A DNA stretch of 64,000 bases, from positions 1-64,000 of the forward strand of contig NZ_PCOY01000009.1 of the NCBI RefSeq assembly GCF_002979475.1, read 5' to 3'. Under the pieces are notes generated by a model. That model worked only from the letters and a program-made list of their open reading frames with translations. It searched no databases and was not told the origin of the DNA. Positions 47,386 to 54,271 of this stretch are shown here, piece by piece; the first letter of the stretch is position 1, and every line of letters begins with the position of its first letter. Origin of the DNA: Microbacterium sp. MYb62. GTDB taxonomy: Bacteria; Actinomycetota; Actinomycetes; Actinomycetales; Microbacteriaceae. The translations under genes were made by a program, and so were the position numbers.

Positions 47386-48327
47386 ATGCACACACCGCCG
47401 GAGGGCCCGAGCGCCGACGAGGTGCTTCAGGCGGTCCGGTCGACATGGGCGCCCGATGCCGCGCAGGCGACATACCTTCCGGTCGGCTTCGGTGCCCACC
47501 ACTGGCGCATCGACGGATCGTCCGGCCCGGTGCTGTTCGCCACGCTCGACGTGCCATCGGGGTTTCGCACCGCGCCGCTGATCCGGGCTGCCTATCGAGG
47601 TGTCCTCGAGCTCGCCGAAGGGGGCTTCGGCGGCGCAGTCCTCCCCCGTCTCACCCGCTCAGGAGAGGTCGCGGTGTCTACGGGCAGCGGGCTGCTGAGC
47701 GTGACGCCATGGCTGGAGGGACGGTCACCGGACGAGACGGAAGCGTGCGCTTCGCCTCATGCGCACCGGGTCGCCGCCCTACTAGCGGAACTGCATCGAA
47801 GCCCGGTGCCTCCCAGCGCGCCGAAGTGGTTCCCCCGGGTCGCACCCGGATTCGCCGAACGACTGTCGACCCGACTCGCCGCGCCGTGGACGGCCGGCCC
47901 CCTGTCCAGCGATGCCCACCGAACGATCTCCGGTGCTCGTGCCGACCTCCACGACTGGGAGAAGCGGTATGCCGAGCTGATCGCCCACGCACGCAGCCGA
48001 CGCGACCGCTGGGTGCCCACCCACGGGGAACCCCACCATGCGAACCAGTTCCTCGACGATCACGAGCTGCGTCTCGTCGACTGGGAGACGCTCGCCATCG
48101 CTCCTCCGGAAAGAGACCTTCGCGATCTACCGGAGAGCGTGCGAACGGATTTCACGGTCGATACGGACCTGCTCGAGCTCTTCGACCTGGAGTGGCGGCT
48201 GGTGGAGATCGAGGAGTATGCGCGGTGGTTCATGGCGCCCCATCCAGGATCAGAAGACGACGTGATCGCCCTGGAAGGCCTCCGCGAGGAGATCGAAGCG
48301 GCCACCGTCACCTTCCGAACACGTTGA
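47386..48327 (+). CDS. APH-family phosphotransferase
   Basis: 313 residues. Aminoglycoside phosphotransferase/choline-kinase-like fold: catalytic loop VPTHGEPHHANQFL (HGE..H..N) and metal-binding RLVDWET. The N-terminal ATP lobe is less clear. Substrate unknown; the family name does not imply drug resistance. Confidence 0.85.
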   Translation: MHTPPEGPSADEVLQAVRSTWAPDAAQATYLPVGFGAHHWRIDGSSGPVLFATLDVPSGFRTAPLIRAAYRGVLELAEGGFGGAVLPRLTRSGEVAVSTGSGLLSVTPWLEGRSPDETEACASPHAHRVAALLAELHRSPVPPSAPKWFPRVAPGFAERLSTRLAAPWTAGPLSSDAHRTISGARADLHDWEKRYAELIAHARSRRDRWVPTHGEPHHANQFLDDHELRLVDWETLAIAPPERDLRDLPESVRTDFTVDTDLLELFDLEWRLVEIEEYARWFMAPHPGSEDDVIALEGLREEIEAATVTFRTR

Positions 48328-48339
48328 TAGTGTGAGCGC

Positions 48340-48663
48340 ATGGTCGACCTCCCCTTGAAGCCGCTGGGACCACGACCCCGACTGGGACGTGCCGCGCTCA
48401 TCACGGTCGTCGCGATGTGGGCGCTGGTCCTGTTCTTCACCTTCAGCGGCGGACTGGTCGGCGGTGCGTTCGCCTCCGTCGCCGCCCGAGTGCTCGGCGT
48501 CGGCTCGTACCTCATCGGGGCTGGTCTCGCGATTGCTTCGTTGGTGCGTCGCGAGCGCAAGCGCCCCGCGATCGTCACACTGTGTCTGCTGATCGGCGGC
48601 CCCGTGCTGTTCTTCGCCCTCGGGATGATGGTCTGGTTCACCTACGGCCTGGGAATCAGCTAG
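48340..48663 (+). CDS. Small three-helix membrane protein
   Basis: 107 residues with three membrane helices (about 19-36, 42-64, 76-100) and short basic loops. Unknown function. Leaderless: ATG is 6 nt after TAGTGT (48328-48333). Confidence 0.7.
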   Translation: MVDLPLKPLGPRPRLGRAALITVVAMWALVLFFTFSGGLVGGAFASVAARVLGVGSYLIGAGLAIASLVRRERKRPAIVTLCLLIGGPVLFFALGMMVWFTYGLGIS

Positions 48664-48781
48664 GCCATTCCGGAGACTGCTCGTCGCTTCTCCCCTCGCA
48701 GCGTACGCACGCCGACGACGTGCTCGCGTGCCGACGCGACGCCAATCCGTGGTGTCGGTGAAGCAGGAAGGCGTAGAGGCG

Positions 48782-48988
48782 TCAGACCCTCTCGCGGCGG
48801 CGCAACTGCTCCCAGATGATGGTCCAGATCAAGCCGATCATCAAGCCCGCAGGGCACCCGATCGCGGCACCGAGGCCCGGGTCGCCGGCAGCAGCGCCGA
48901 TCCCCATGCCGAGAAGACTGCCGACAGGAATGCCGAGCAGGAGGGGCAGAGAAACCACCCATCCTCGGGGTTCACGTCGGGGCTGCAC
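48782..48988 (-). CDS. Small Gly-rich membrane protein
   Basis: 68 residues with two membrane segments (about 13-32 and 39-58), Gly-rich. GTG start is 7 nt after TATCGT (48996-49001), which lies inside the esterase remnant upstream. Unknown function. Confidence 0.65.
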   Translation of the reverse strand: MQPRREPRGWVVSLPLLLGIPVGSLLGMGIGAAAGDPGLGAAIGCPAGLMIGLIWTIIWEQLRRRERV

Positions 48989-49373
48989 GGAGCCAACGAT
49001 ACGCCAGCGGTGTGACCGCCCCGTCTACGTCGATCGTCCCAGGGTCCACGAAAACGCTGATCATCGGCGGCACTGAGCCGTCCGCGGCAAGGTTGTCCAG
49101 AGCGATCGCAGCCCGCACCGCTGCCTCTGGATCTAGGTACCACCAGCCGTCGTTGAAGAACATCACAGCACTGGACATGTCTCGCGAGTGGCCAGCGGGG
49201 GAATGTATCCAGATCTTCCGCTGAGTGCCAGGGAACCGTTCGCTGTTCTCGAGCAGTAGTTCCTCTACTACACCAGGAGCGACTCCAGGACGCGGAACCG
49301 AATCGGGTCCGTAGCCATATGAGACGTCAGATTGCGAGAGGGGGAGTGAAGTAAACGGCACCGTCATTGTCAC
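48972..49373 (-). pseudogene. Truncated esterase (enterochelin-esterase-like N-terminus)
   Basis: 133 residues that match only the first third of a PF00756-type esterase: RKIWIHSPAGHS, SAVMFFNDGWWYLDPEAAV, LAADGSVPPMISVFVDPGTI. After VDPG the sequence diverges and stops, before the nucleophile Ser, Asp and His of the family. GTG start is 6 nt after TAGAGT (49380-49385), so the promoter end looks intact. Probably a 3'-deleted remnant next to the tRNA/prophage junction. Confidence 0.7.
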
Positions 49374-49498
49374 ACCGCGACTCTAGGCTCACCGACGTCC
49401 TTCGCAATTCCCCAAGCTCCGTCTCTGCGAACCTCGAGGCCGCAGCCCGGCGCAGAGTGTGGGCAAATCGTGGGCGGCACTCCTCGCCTAGATACGAC

Positions 49499-49539
49499 AA
49501 AGGCCCGCATCCCCAGTGTTTCCAAGGGGTGCAGGCCTT
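49499..49539 (-). terminator. Terminator downstream of the tRNA 3' end
   Basis: Minus-strand hairpin AAGGCC-GCA-CCCC ... GGGG-TGC-GGCCTTT with an 11-nt loop. It is host sequence that originally ended the tRNA transcript. Confidence 0.7.
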
Positions 49540-49546
49540 CGTGTGC

Positions 49547-49588
49547 GGAGCCGACTACGGGACTCGAACCCGTAACCCCCGTTTGAAG
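49547..49588 (-). other. attL: 3' fragment of a tRNA gene (probably tRNA-Thr)
   Basis: The minus strand shows a tRNA 3' half: T-arm ACGGG-TTCGAGT-CCCGT, acceptor strand AGTCGGC, then TCCG. Upstream of the T-arm no anticodon stem or D-arm can be formed, so the gene is incomplete. Discriminator U and the acceptor resemble actinobacterial tRNA-Thr, but the identity is uncertain. Phage genes begin to the right and host genes to the left, as expected for integration into a tRNA 3' end. Confidence 0.75.
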
Positions 49589-49594
49589 GATGCC

Positions 49595-49670
49595 TTGTAC
49601 GTGCCTGTACTTGCATGCACCTTTCGCGTGATTTCCGTCGAAGCGGTACATCCAGGTACAGGTATGTACG
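49595..49670. repeat. Imperfect inverted GTAC-rich repeats beside attL
   Basis: TTGTACGTGCCTGTACTTG (49595-49613) is an imperfect inverted copy of CAGGTACAGGTATGTACG (49653-49670), about 14 of 18 positions. GGTACA also recurs at 49645 and 49655. Position just inside the prophage suggests integrase or excisionase arm-type sites. The interval 49374-49718 holds no gene. Confidence 0.5.
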
Positions 49671-49718
49671 TCTTCAAAACCATGACTAAACCATGGATCC
49701 ACGAGGCGGTTCTGCGGA

Positions 49719-49955
49719 TCAGGCCGCAGTCCTGCGCACCCGCTCGGCAGCGCGCGTCGTCGCCCGATCGCGGACGCGTCGAGCAGTGATCGCGTCCGCC
49801 CTGATCCCGTCGGCCGAGGCAGCAGCGCGCCCGAGCAACACGACGTAGCGCGTCGGGGTGATGCCGAGCTCTCGGCGGATCCGCTCCTCCTTCGAGGGCG
49901 TGTGAACAGGGTGGGCAGCTTCGAAGGCGAGGATGTCAGCAGGCGTCACGGTCAC
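49719..49955 (-). CDS. Prophage DUF3263 helix-turn-helix protein
   Basis: 78 residues. ADILAFEAAHPVHTPSKEER, then ELGITPTRYVVLLGRAAASA and a basic tail, clearly homologous to the host DUF3263 protein at 37096-37353. Starts at GTG 49955; the in-frame extension to 50099 is poor sequence. Last gene before attL. A DNA-binding role in lysogeny, or interference with the host paralogue, is inference. Confidence 0.8.
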   Translation of the reverse strand: MTVTPADILAFEAAHPVHTPSKEERIRRELGITPTRYVVLLGRAAASADGIRADAITARRVRDRATTRAAERVRRTAA

Positions 49956-50000
49956 CGATCCTGCCACCGACCACCGACAGCGATGTCGGATGCCGCGACA

Positions 50001-50006
50001 TAGAAT
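50001..50006 (+). promoter_or_regulatory. -10 element for the 50041 gene
   Basis: TAGAAT; initiation near 50013 would leave a 28-nt leader carrying GGGGGAAGG before the ATG at 50041. Confidence 0.45.
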
Positions 50007-50040
50007 CGAACCTCTCGGCCGGGGGAAGGAACACCCGGCC

Positions 50041-50361
50041 ATGCCCTCACGAGGCCTGCACCCCGACGTCATACTCAGCATCGACATCAGCACCGTCATG
50101 TCAAGGAACCGTTACACCGACGACCCGGACCCGGTGATCGCCGAGCTCTACGCCACAGCCGGAGACCGCCTGGATCTCCTCGCGGCCGAGGCTGGTAGCT
50201 GGATCGGCTACTACGAAGACGAGTACACGAGCACGCTCACGGAGGCGCTCCGCGCCCTCCCTCTCGACATGGCGGATGCGATCGCACTCGGGCAACGCCG
50301 CCGCGTAGCACCCCACCACACGACGCCCGGCGTGCTCCTGCACAGCAGCGCCGCGTCCTAG
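50041..50361 (+). CDS. Hypothetical prophage protein
   Basis: 106 residues, acidic, with a helical core (PVIAELYATAGDRLDLLAAE, WIGYYEDEYTSTLTEALRAL). No recognised domain. Opposite strand to the structural genes. An alternative start at 50098 (MSRNRYTD) gives 87 residues but lacks a ribosome-binding site. Confidence 0.6.
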   Translation: MPSRGLHPDVILSIDISTVMSRNRYTDDPDPVIAELYATAGDRLDLLAAEAGSWIGYYEDEYTSTLTEALRALPLDMADAIALGQRRRVAPHHTTPGVLLHSSAAS

Positions 50362-50370
50362 GCTGGCCTG

Positions 50371-50646
50371 ATGCTCATTGGACTCATCCGCCCCGTCGAG
50401 AAGCACGCCATCACGCTCGAAGGCGAAGACATCGCGGACGTCCGTGCACAGCTCCACGCACAGGCACCTGATGGGTGGGACCTCGTGTCCGCCAAGCCCA
50501 CGATGAAGACCGGTGAGTCCGTGCGCTCCGTCGAGGGGAAGTTCGAACGCCGCGACGGCTTCCGGGAGATCGAAGCCGCCGACATGGCCGCGCTCGAGGC
50601 GCAAGTCCCGGAAGGCTGGCAGATGCTCTACGTCCGAACCGCCTGA
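50371..50646 (+). CDS. Hypothetical prophage protein
   Basis: 91 residues. Contains two repeats of the form DV/AL-x-AQ-x(1-3)-P-x-GW (ADVRAQLHAQAPDGWDLVSA and AALEAQVPEGWQMLYV), suggesting a duplicated small alpha/beta unit. No known family. Nine nt after the preceding gene, and followed by a strong terminator. Confidence 0.7.
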   Translation: MLIGLIRPVEKHAITLEGEDIADVRAQLHAQAPDGWDLVSAKPTMKTGESVRSVEGKFERRDGFREIEAADMAALEAQVPEGWQMLYVRTA

Positions 50647-50650
50647 AACG

Positions 50651-50694
50651 ACGAAGAACCCCCACCCGACCGAAGCCGGGTGGGGGTTCTTCGT
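50651..50694. terminator. Bidirectional prophage terminator
   Basis: 18-bp stem (ACGAAGAACCCCCACCCG and complement) with an 8-nt loop, between the plus-strand pair and the leftward lysis/tail operon. It marks the end of the late operon. Confidence 0.85.
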
Positions 50695-50695
50695 T

Positions 50696-51115
50696 TCAGA
50701 GTCCGATGCGACCGTTGTGGTCAGAGATCGCGTTGCGGAGCTGTGCAGCGTCGTCGGTGCCGGTGTCTGCGCCGTCGAGCATCGCGCGCCACTGTCGACG
50801 GGTGAGGCCGGTGGCGTTTCCGTCAGGGCCGCGGAAGGCGACTGCGCCGGTGGGTGCGGAGCCGGCGCCGAACTTGCGGAGCCACTCGTCGACGGTGGGG
50901 ATCGCCATCACGCGCGCGATCGCGGCGCTGACCGCGGCGAGGGTCGCGATCGCGGCGGTCGCCCAGGCGATGACGGGGCCGGGCACGACGTCGGCGACGG
51001 CGTCGATGATCTGTGGCGCGACGATCACGACCGTCGCGAGCACGGCCGCGCCGCCGACGATCACCTGCACAGCAGTGCGGATGGCCCGCTGCAGCGGGAA
51101 CCAAATCTTGTTCAT
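50696..51115 (-). CDS. Prophage membrane protein, holin candidate
   Basis: 139 residues. Two membrane helices (about 11-34 and 45-67), then a hydrophilic C-terminus (LTRRQWRAMLDGADTGTDD). Fits the general layout of actinophage holins encoded after the lysin. Start overlaps the previous stop (ATGA, 51112-51115). Confidence 0.65.
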   Translation of the reverse strand: MNKIWFPLQRAIRTAVQVIVGGAAVLATVVIVAPQIIDAVADVVPGPVIAWATAAIATLAAVSAAIARVMAIPTVDEWLRKFGAGSAPTGAVAFRGPDGNATGLTRRQWRAMLDGADTGTDDAAQLRNAISDHNGRIGL

Positions 51116-51495
51116 GGGGTGGGTTCTCCTTCGATGGTGGTGCGGGGCCGGCGCAGCCACGTCGGCGGGATGGTGTCTTCGATCAGTGCGATGTCGGACG
51201 GGTCGAGGTCGGGGCCGTGGTCGGTGGGCCACTGGCGGGCGATGGCGCGCAGGATGCGCGCGAACGCGGAGGACTTGAGGCGGTCTTTCTCGGTGAGCGT
51301 CGCCACGTCGGCCTTCAGCGTGGTGATCTCGGTCCATGCGCCTTCGAGCTGCTCGCTCACACGTGCGTCGATGCGTGCGTCGAGGGCCGTCTTCGCGTCG
51401 GTCTTCGTCTTTCCGCGGGTGGCGAGGAAGGTCAGAATGCCGCCGAACACGAGCGCAGCGGCGCCGATGATGGCGATGATCGTCTGCGCATCCAT
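51112..51495 (-). CDS. Prophage membrane-anchored coiled-coil protein
   Basis: 127 residues. One N-terminal membrane helix (IIAIIGAAALVFGGILTFLA), then a coiled coil (about 32-70). Topology resembles spanin- or holin-associated proteins. Function unproven. Confidence 0.65.
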   Translation of the reverse strand: MDAQTIIAIIGAAALVFGGILTFLATRGKTKTDAKTALDARIDARVSEQLEGAWTEITTLKADVATLTEKDRLKSSAFARILRAIARQWPTDHGPDLDPSDIALIEDTIPPTWLRRPRTTIEGEPTP

Positions 51496-51948
51496 TCAGG
51501 CGCCCTCCTCTCGCCGCTCCTTGATCTCCTCACCCAGCAGCGCCAGGCGGAAGATCGGGAGAGGCAGCGCGAGAACGATGATGAAGGCGACGAAGCCTGC
51601 GGACGCGGTGGGGTTCGCGCGGAACAGCACCACCGCCCCCGCGTAGGCCGCGAGGAGCCCGACGAGCAGCGCCTTCCCGCAGATCTCCCACTGCCAGAGC
51701 CGCGGGAACGCGACGCCCAGCAGGCAGACCGTCGACACGACCGCGAGGAGGATCCCCATGGTGTCGATGAGTGGCTCGTCGAAGAGCTCGTGGAGCACGG
51801 GAGATCCGAACAGGGCAGCCCAGATTCCCGCGCCGATCGCGATCAGGTCATACACCGGGAGCCAGATGCGCTTCAGCGAGCGGTACTTCCACTCGTCAGG
51901 CGGGATGGCATCCGGGTGCCAGATCGACGCACGCCACAGTCGACCCAT
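51496..51948 (-). CDS. Prophage four-helix membrane protein
   Basis: 150 residues with four membrane helices (about 29-49, 63-82, 92-111, 117-138). Starts at ATG 51948, overlapping the preceding stop (TGATG). Candidate holin or antiholin. Confidence 0.65.
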   Translation of the reverse strand: MGRLWRASIWHPDAIPPDEWKYRSLKRIWLPVYDLIAIGAGIWAALFGSPVLHELFDEPLIDTMGILLAVVSTVCLLGVAFPRLWQWEICGKALLVGLLAAYAGAVVLFRANPTASAGFVAFIIVLALPLPIFRLALLGEEIKERREEGA

Positions 51949-52076
51949 CAGGCACCCCCGAACAGCGTCAGCTCCCAGACCAGGACCGGGATCAGAAGAG
52001 CAAGGATGATGATCGGCGCGCGCACGCTCCACGGCATCCGCCGCTTCCGCCCGTGCTGGATGTTGCCGCGGCGCAT
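51948..52076 (-). CDS. 42-residue prophage membrane peptide
   Basis: MRRGNIQHGRKRR, then a single hydrophobic helix (APIIILALLIPVLVWELTLF). TGATG overlaps on both sides tie it to the lysin and to the next membrane gene. Size and charge pattern fit a small holin-like or antiholin peptide. Confidence 0.6.
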   Translation of the reverse strand: MRRGNIQHGRKRRMPWSVRAPIIILALLIPVLVWELTLFGGA

Positions 52077-53026
52077 CAGAGCGCCGCCCAGTTCGCGGTG
52101 TCGGCGCGGGTCGCAGCGGCGGCCATGACCGGCCCCCACTGGTCGTTGCCGACGTAGCCCCACTTGGCGCGGAGCCAGGCGGCGAGCGACCCACCGTAGT
52201 TGTGGTTCAGGAACGCCTGCATGCCCGCCCGCGAACTGGCCCCGAACTGGTTGTCGAAGGCGCCCTTGTAGCCGTAGAGCCGGGCGATCTTCTGCAGGCC
52301 GCGGGTGTTCGGCAGGGATGCGATGTCCGCGACGGTCGCCGTGTGGAACTGCGGTGCGGGCGGCGCCTGCGTGGCGCGCACCCACTCGGCGTACGCGTTG
52401 TCGTGCCCGGCCTGCGTGCCTGCACCCCAGTCGCCATCGATCGCGCCGGTGTACCAGCCGCGGCTCTTGAGGTACGTCTGGTAGCGCTTGATCGCGTCGC
52501 GGGTGGCCGCGCCGAACAGCCCGTCGACGACGAGCCGCTCACCCCGCGCCGCGTTGAGATAGTTTTGCCGGTCGGCGACGACCTGGACGAACGATGCGGA
52601 TCCGCCGGCGCCGACGTACCGCTCGAAGTCGAGCGTCCCGTTCGGCCCGAACACGTACCGGTGTGAGGGGAAGAGCGTCTCATGCACGTGAGCGCCGACG
52701 CCCCAGTCGCGCCCGTTCGCCGAGGCACCGGACTTCGCGATCTCCTGGCCGCGCGTGACCTTCTGCCCGGCGCTGACCAGCACCCGGGAAAGGTGCAGTG
52801 CGCGGGCGCGGCGTCCGTCGACGAAGTCGATCGTGACGAATCGGCCGGTTGCCCCACTGCTCGAGGTCTTCACTTCGGCGACGGTGCCGTCGAAGGGGGC
52901 GACGATGCTCGACCCGTAGGCGCACGGGTAGTCCGTGCCCGGCTCCTGCGACGGGGGCCGGCGGTTCTTGTGGCCCTGCCACGAGTCGGAGATCGCGGAC
53001 GTGGCGGACGGACGCTGGTAGCCCAT
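52076..53026 (-). CDS. Prophage endolysin, M23 peptidase plus binding repeats
   Basis: 316 residues. N-terminal M23 domain (about 10-150): EPGTDYPCAYGSSIVAPFDG, RALHLSR, GVGAHVHET with HxH. The first zinc ligand position has Glu (EPGTD) rather than His. Two C-terminal peptidoglycan-binding-like units (VDGLFGAATRDAIKRYQTYL and LQKIARLYGYKGAFDNQFGA) follow. ATG at 53026 is preceded by AAAGGA; an alternative in-frame ATG lies at 53041. Confidence 0.85.
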   Translation of the reverse strand: MGYQRPSATSAISDSWQGHKNRRPPSQEPGTDYPCAYGSSIVAPFDGTVAEVKTSSSGATGRFVTIDFVDGRRARALHLSRVLVSAGQKVTRGQEIAKSGASANGRDWGVGAHVHETLFPSHRYVFGPNGTLDFERYVGAGGSASFVQVVADRQNYLNAARGERLVVDGLFGAATRDAIKRYQTYLKSRGWYTGAIDGDWGAGTQAGHDNAYAEWVRATQAPPAPQFHTATVADIASLPNTRGLQKIARLYGYKGAFDNQFGASSRAGMQAFLNHNYGGSLAAWLRAKWGYVGNDQWGPVMAAAATRADTANWAAL

Positions 53027-53042
53027 GATGGGTCCTTTCATG

Positions 53043-53074
53043 ACGAAACCCCGGCGCTGTGACCGGGGCTTCGT
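53043..53074. terminator. Hairpin upstream of the lysin gene
   Basis: Stem ACGAA-CCCCGG / CCGGGG-TTCGT with one mismatch and an 8-nt loop. On the minus strand it is followed by GTTTCGTCATG and AAAGG, a motif repeated at 62686. Confidence 0.6.
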
Positions 53075-53091
53075 GGGTTGGGGGTCAGGTG

Positions 53092-53119
53092 TTGGGGGGC
53101 ATCTGTGAGCCGATAGAGT
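53092..53119 (+). promoter_or_regulatory. Promoter of the prophage acyltransferase
   Basis: TTGGGG (53092-53097), 16-bp spacer, TAGAGT (53114-53119). Initiation would fall at about 53126, on the GTG start codon itself, so the transcript would be leaderless. Confidence 0.6.
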
Positions 53120-53125
53120 CTCGAT

Positions 53126-54271
53126 GTGCAATCAGACGTCCGTTCGATCCGCGACGGCTTGAACGGAAAGCAGAACTCCTTCGGAGCGCTCCGCCTCGTT
53201 TTCGCCGCAGCCGTGATCGTGTCCCACGCGTTCCCGCTAAGCGGGCGCGGCGGTGACCCCTCTTGGGGTTGGTGGAACGGTCAGGTCCACATCGGGTTGC
53301 TCGCCGTATATGGGTTCCTTGGAATCAGCGGCTACGTGGTCACGAAGTCCGCAGCACGACTCCGCGCCGGCCGCTTCGCCTGGCACCGCGTCCTCCGCCT
53401 GTACCCGGCCTACTGGGTAGCCCTTGTCGTCTCGGCGTTCGTGATCTCGCCGATCGTCTGGGCATCCGCCGGTCGCGATCTCAGCGACTTCTGGACGGGC
53501 GAGAACGGGCCGCTCGGCTACGTGGTGAAGAACGCGACGCTCTGGATTCGTCAATGGGATATCCACGACCTCTTCGCCCCCGTGCCGCTCGGAGTATCCC
53601 CGAGCAACCCGAGCCTCGCCGGGGCTGTCAATGGCTCGCTGTGGTCCCTGTCATACGAGCTGCTCTGCTACGTGATGATCGGCGCACTGGCCGCTTTCGG
53701 CATCCTCAGCGGCGCCCGGTTCATGGTCGCCGTCGTGGCGGGAGTGTTCGGGATCCTGCAGATCGCCACGCTCATCACGTCCGGAGCCGCCGTCTCCGTC
53801 GTGCCGCTGTTCGACGACAAGATGGTCACCCTCGGATGGGTGTTCATGCTCGGAGCGACCGCGGCGGTATACAGCGAGCGCATCCCGCTCCGGCACACGT
53901 ATGGAGTCGGCTCGAGCGTCGTCCTCATCATCACGCTGTGGTTCGGCGGGTTCCATCTCATCGGCATCCCCGCGTTCATCTACGCGACGATCTGGGTCGC
54001 TACCGCGCTCCCTCAGTGGTTCCACCGCGTCGGCGCGAAGAACGACTACTCATATGGTTTGTACCTCTACGGATGGCCCGTGCAGCAGGTGCTCGGCGCG
54101 GCCGGACTGCAGCACAAGCTCGCAATCTACATCGCCCTGTCTCTGGTCGGTGCGGCGATACTCGCGTGGTGCTCCTGGCACGGCGTCGAGAAGTGGGCGA
54201 TGCGGCTGAAGGATCTGCCAGCGAAGCGGACCCGGAAGAAGTCTCCCGAGCCCGCCTCGATCTCCAGCTAG
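53126..54271 (+). CDS. Acyltransferase-3 family membrane protein (prophage accessory gene)
   Basis: 381 residues, about ten membrane helices. OafA/YrhL-type acyltransferase 3: catalytic His in VIVSHAFPLSG, then SGYVVTKSAARL and RVLRLYPAYWVAL (Arg motif), and YGLYLYGWPVQQ near the end. The family O-acetylates cell-surface sugars. It is on the strand opposite the structural genes, has its own promoter, and overlaps the tailspike stop by 4 nt. A role in surface modification and receptor masking during lysogeny is inferred. Confidence 0.9.
   Translation: MQSDVRSIRDGLNGKQNSFGALRLVFAAAVIVSHAFPLSGRGGDPSWGWWNGQVHIGLLAVYGFLGISGYVVTKSAARLRAGRFAWHRVLRLYPAYWVALVVSAFVISPIVWASAGRDLSDFWTGENGPLGYVVKNATLWIRQWDIHDLFAPVPLGVSPSNPSLAGAVNGSLWSLSYELLCYVMIGALAAFGILSGARFMVAVVAGVFGILQIATLITSGAAVSVVPLFDDKMVTLGWVFMLGATAAVYSERIPLRHTYGVGSSVVLIITLWFGGFHLIGIPAFIYATIWVATALPQWFHRVGAKNDYSYGLYLYGWPVQQVLGAAGLQHKLAIYIALSLVGAAILAWCSWHGVEKWAMRLKDLPAKRTRKKSPEPASISS

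Noticed and set aside
47386-48327. Aminoglycoside resistance gene
   Set aside because: Only the generic APH fold motifs are present; no similarity to a specific resistance enzyme can be claimed.
49459-49475. Direct repeat GTGGGC-AAATC-GTGGGC left of attL
   Set aside because: Too short to assign to an element; it lies on the host side and may be chance in GC-rich DNA.
49547-49600. Intact tRNA, possibly with a TTCAAA (UCA, selenocysteine-like) anticodon loop
   Set aside because: No anticodon stem or D-arm can pair upstream of the T-arm; this is only a 3' fragment at the att site.
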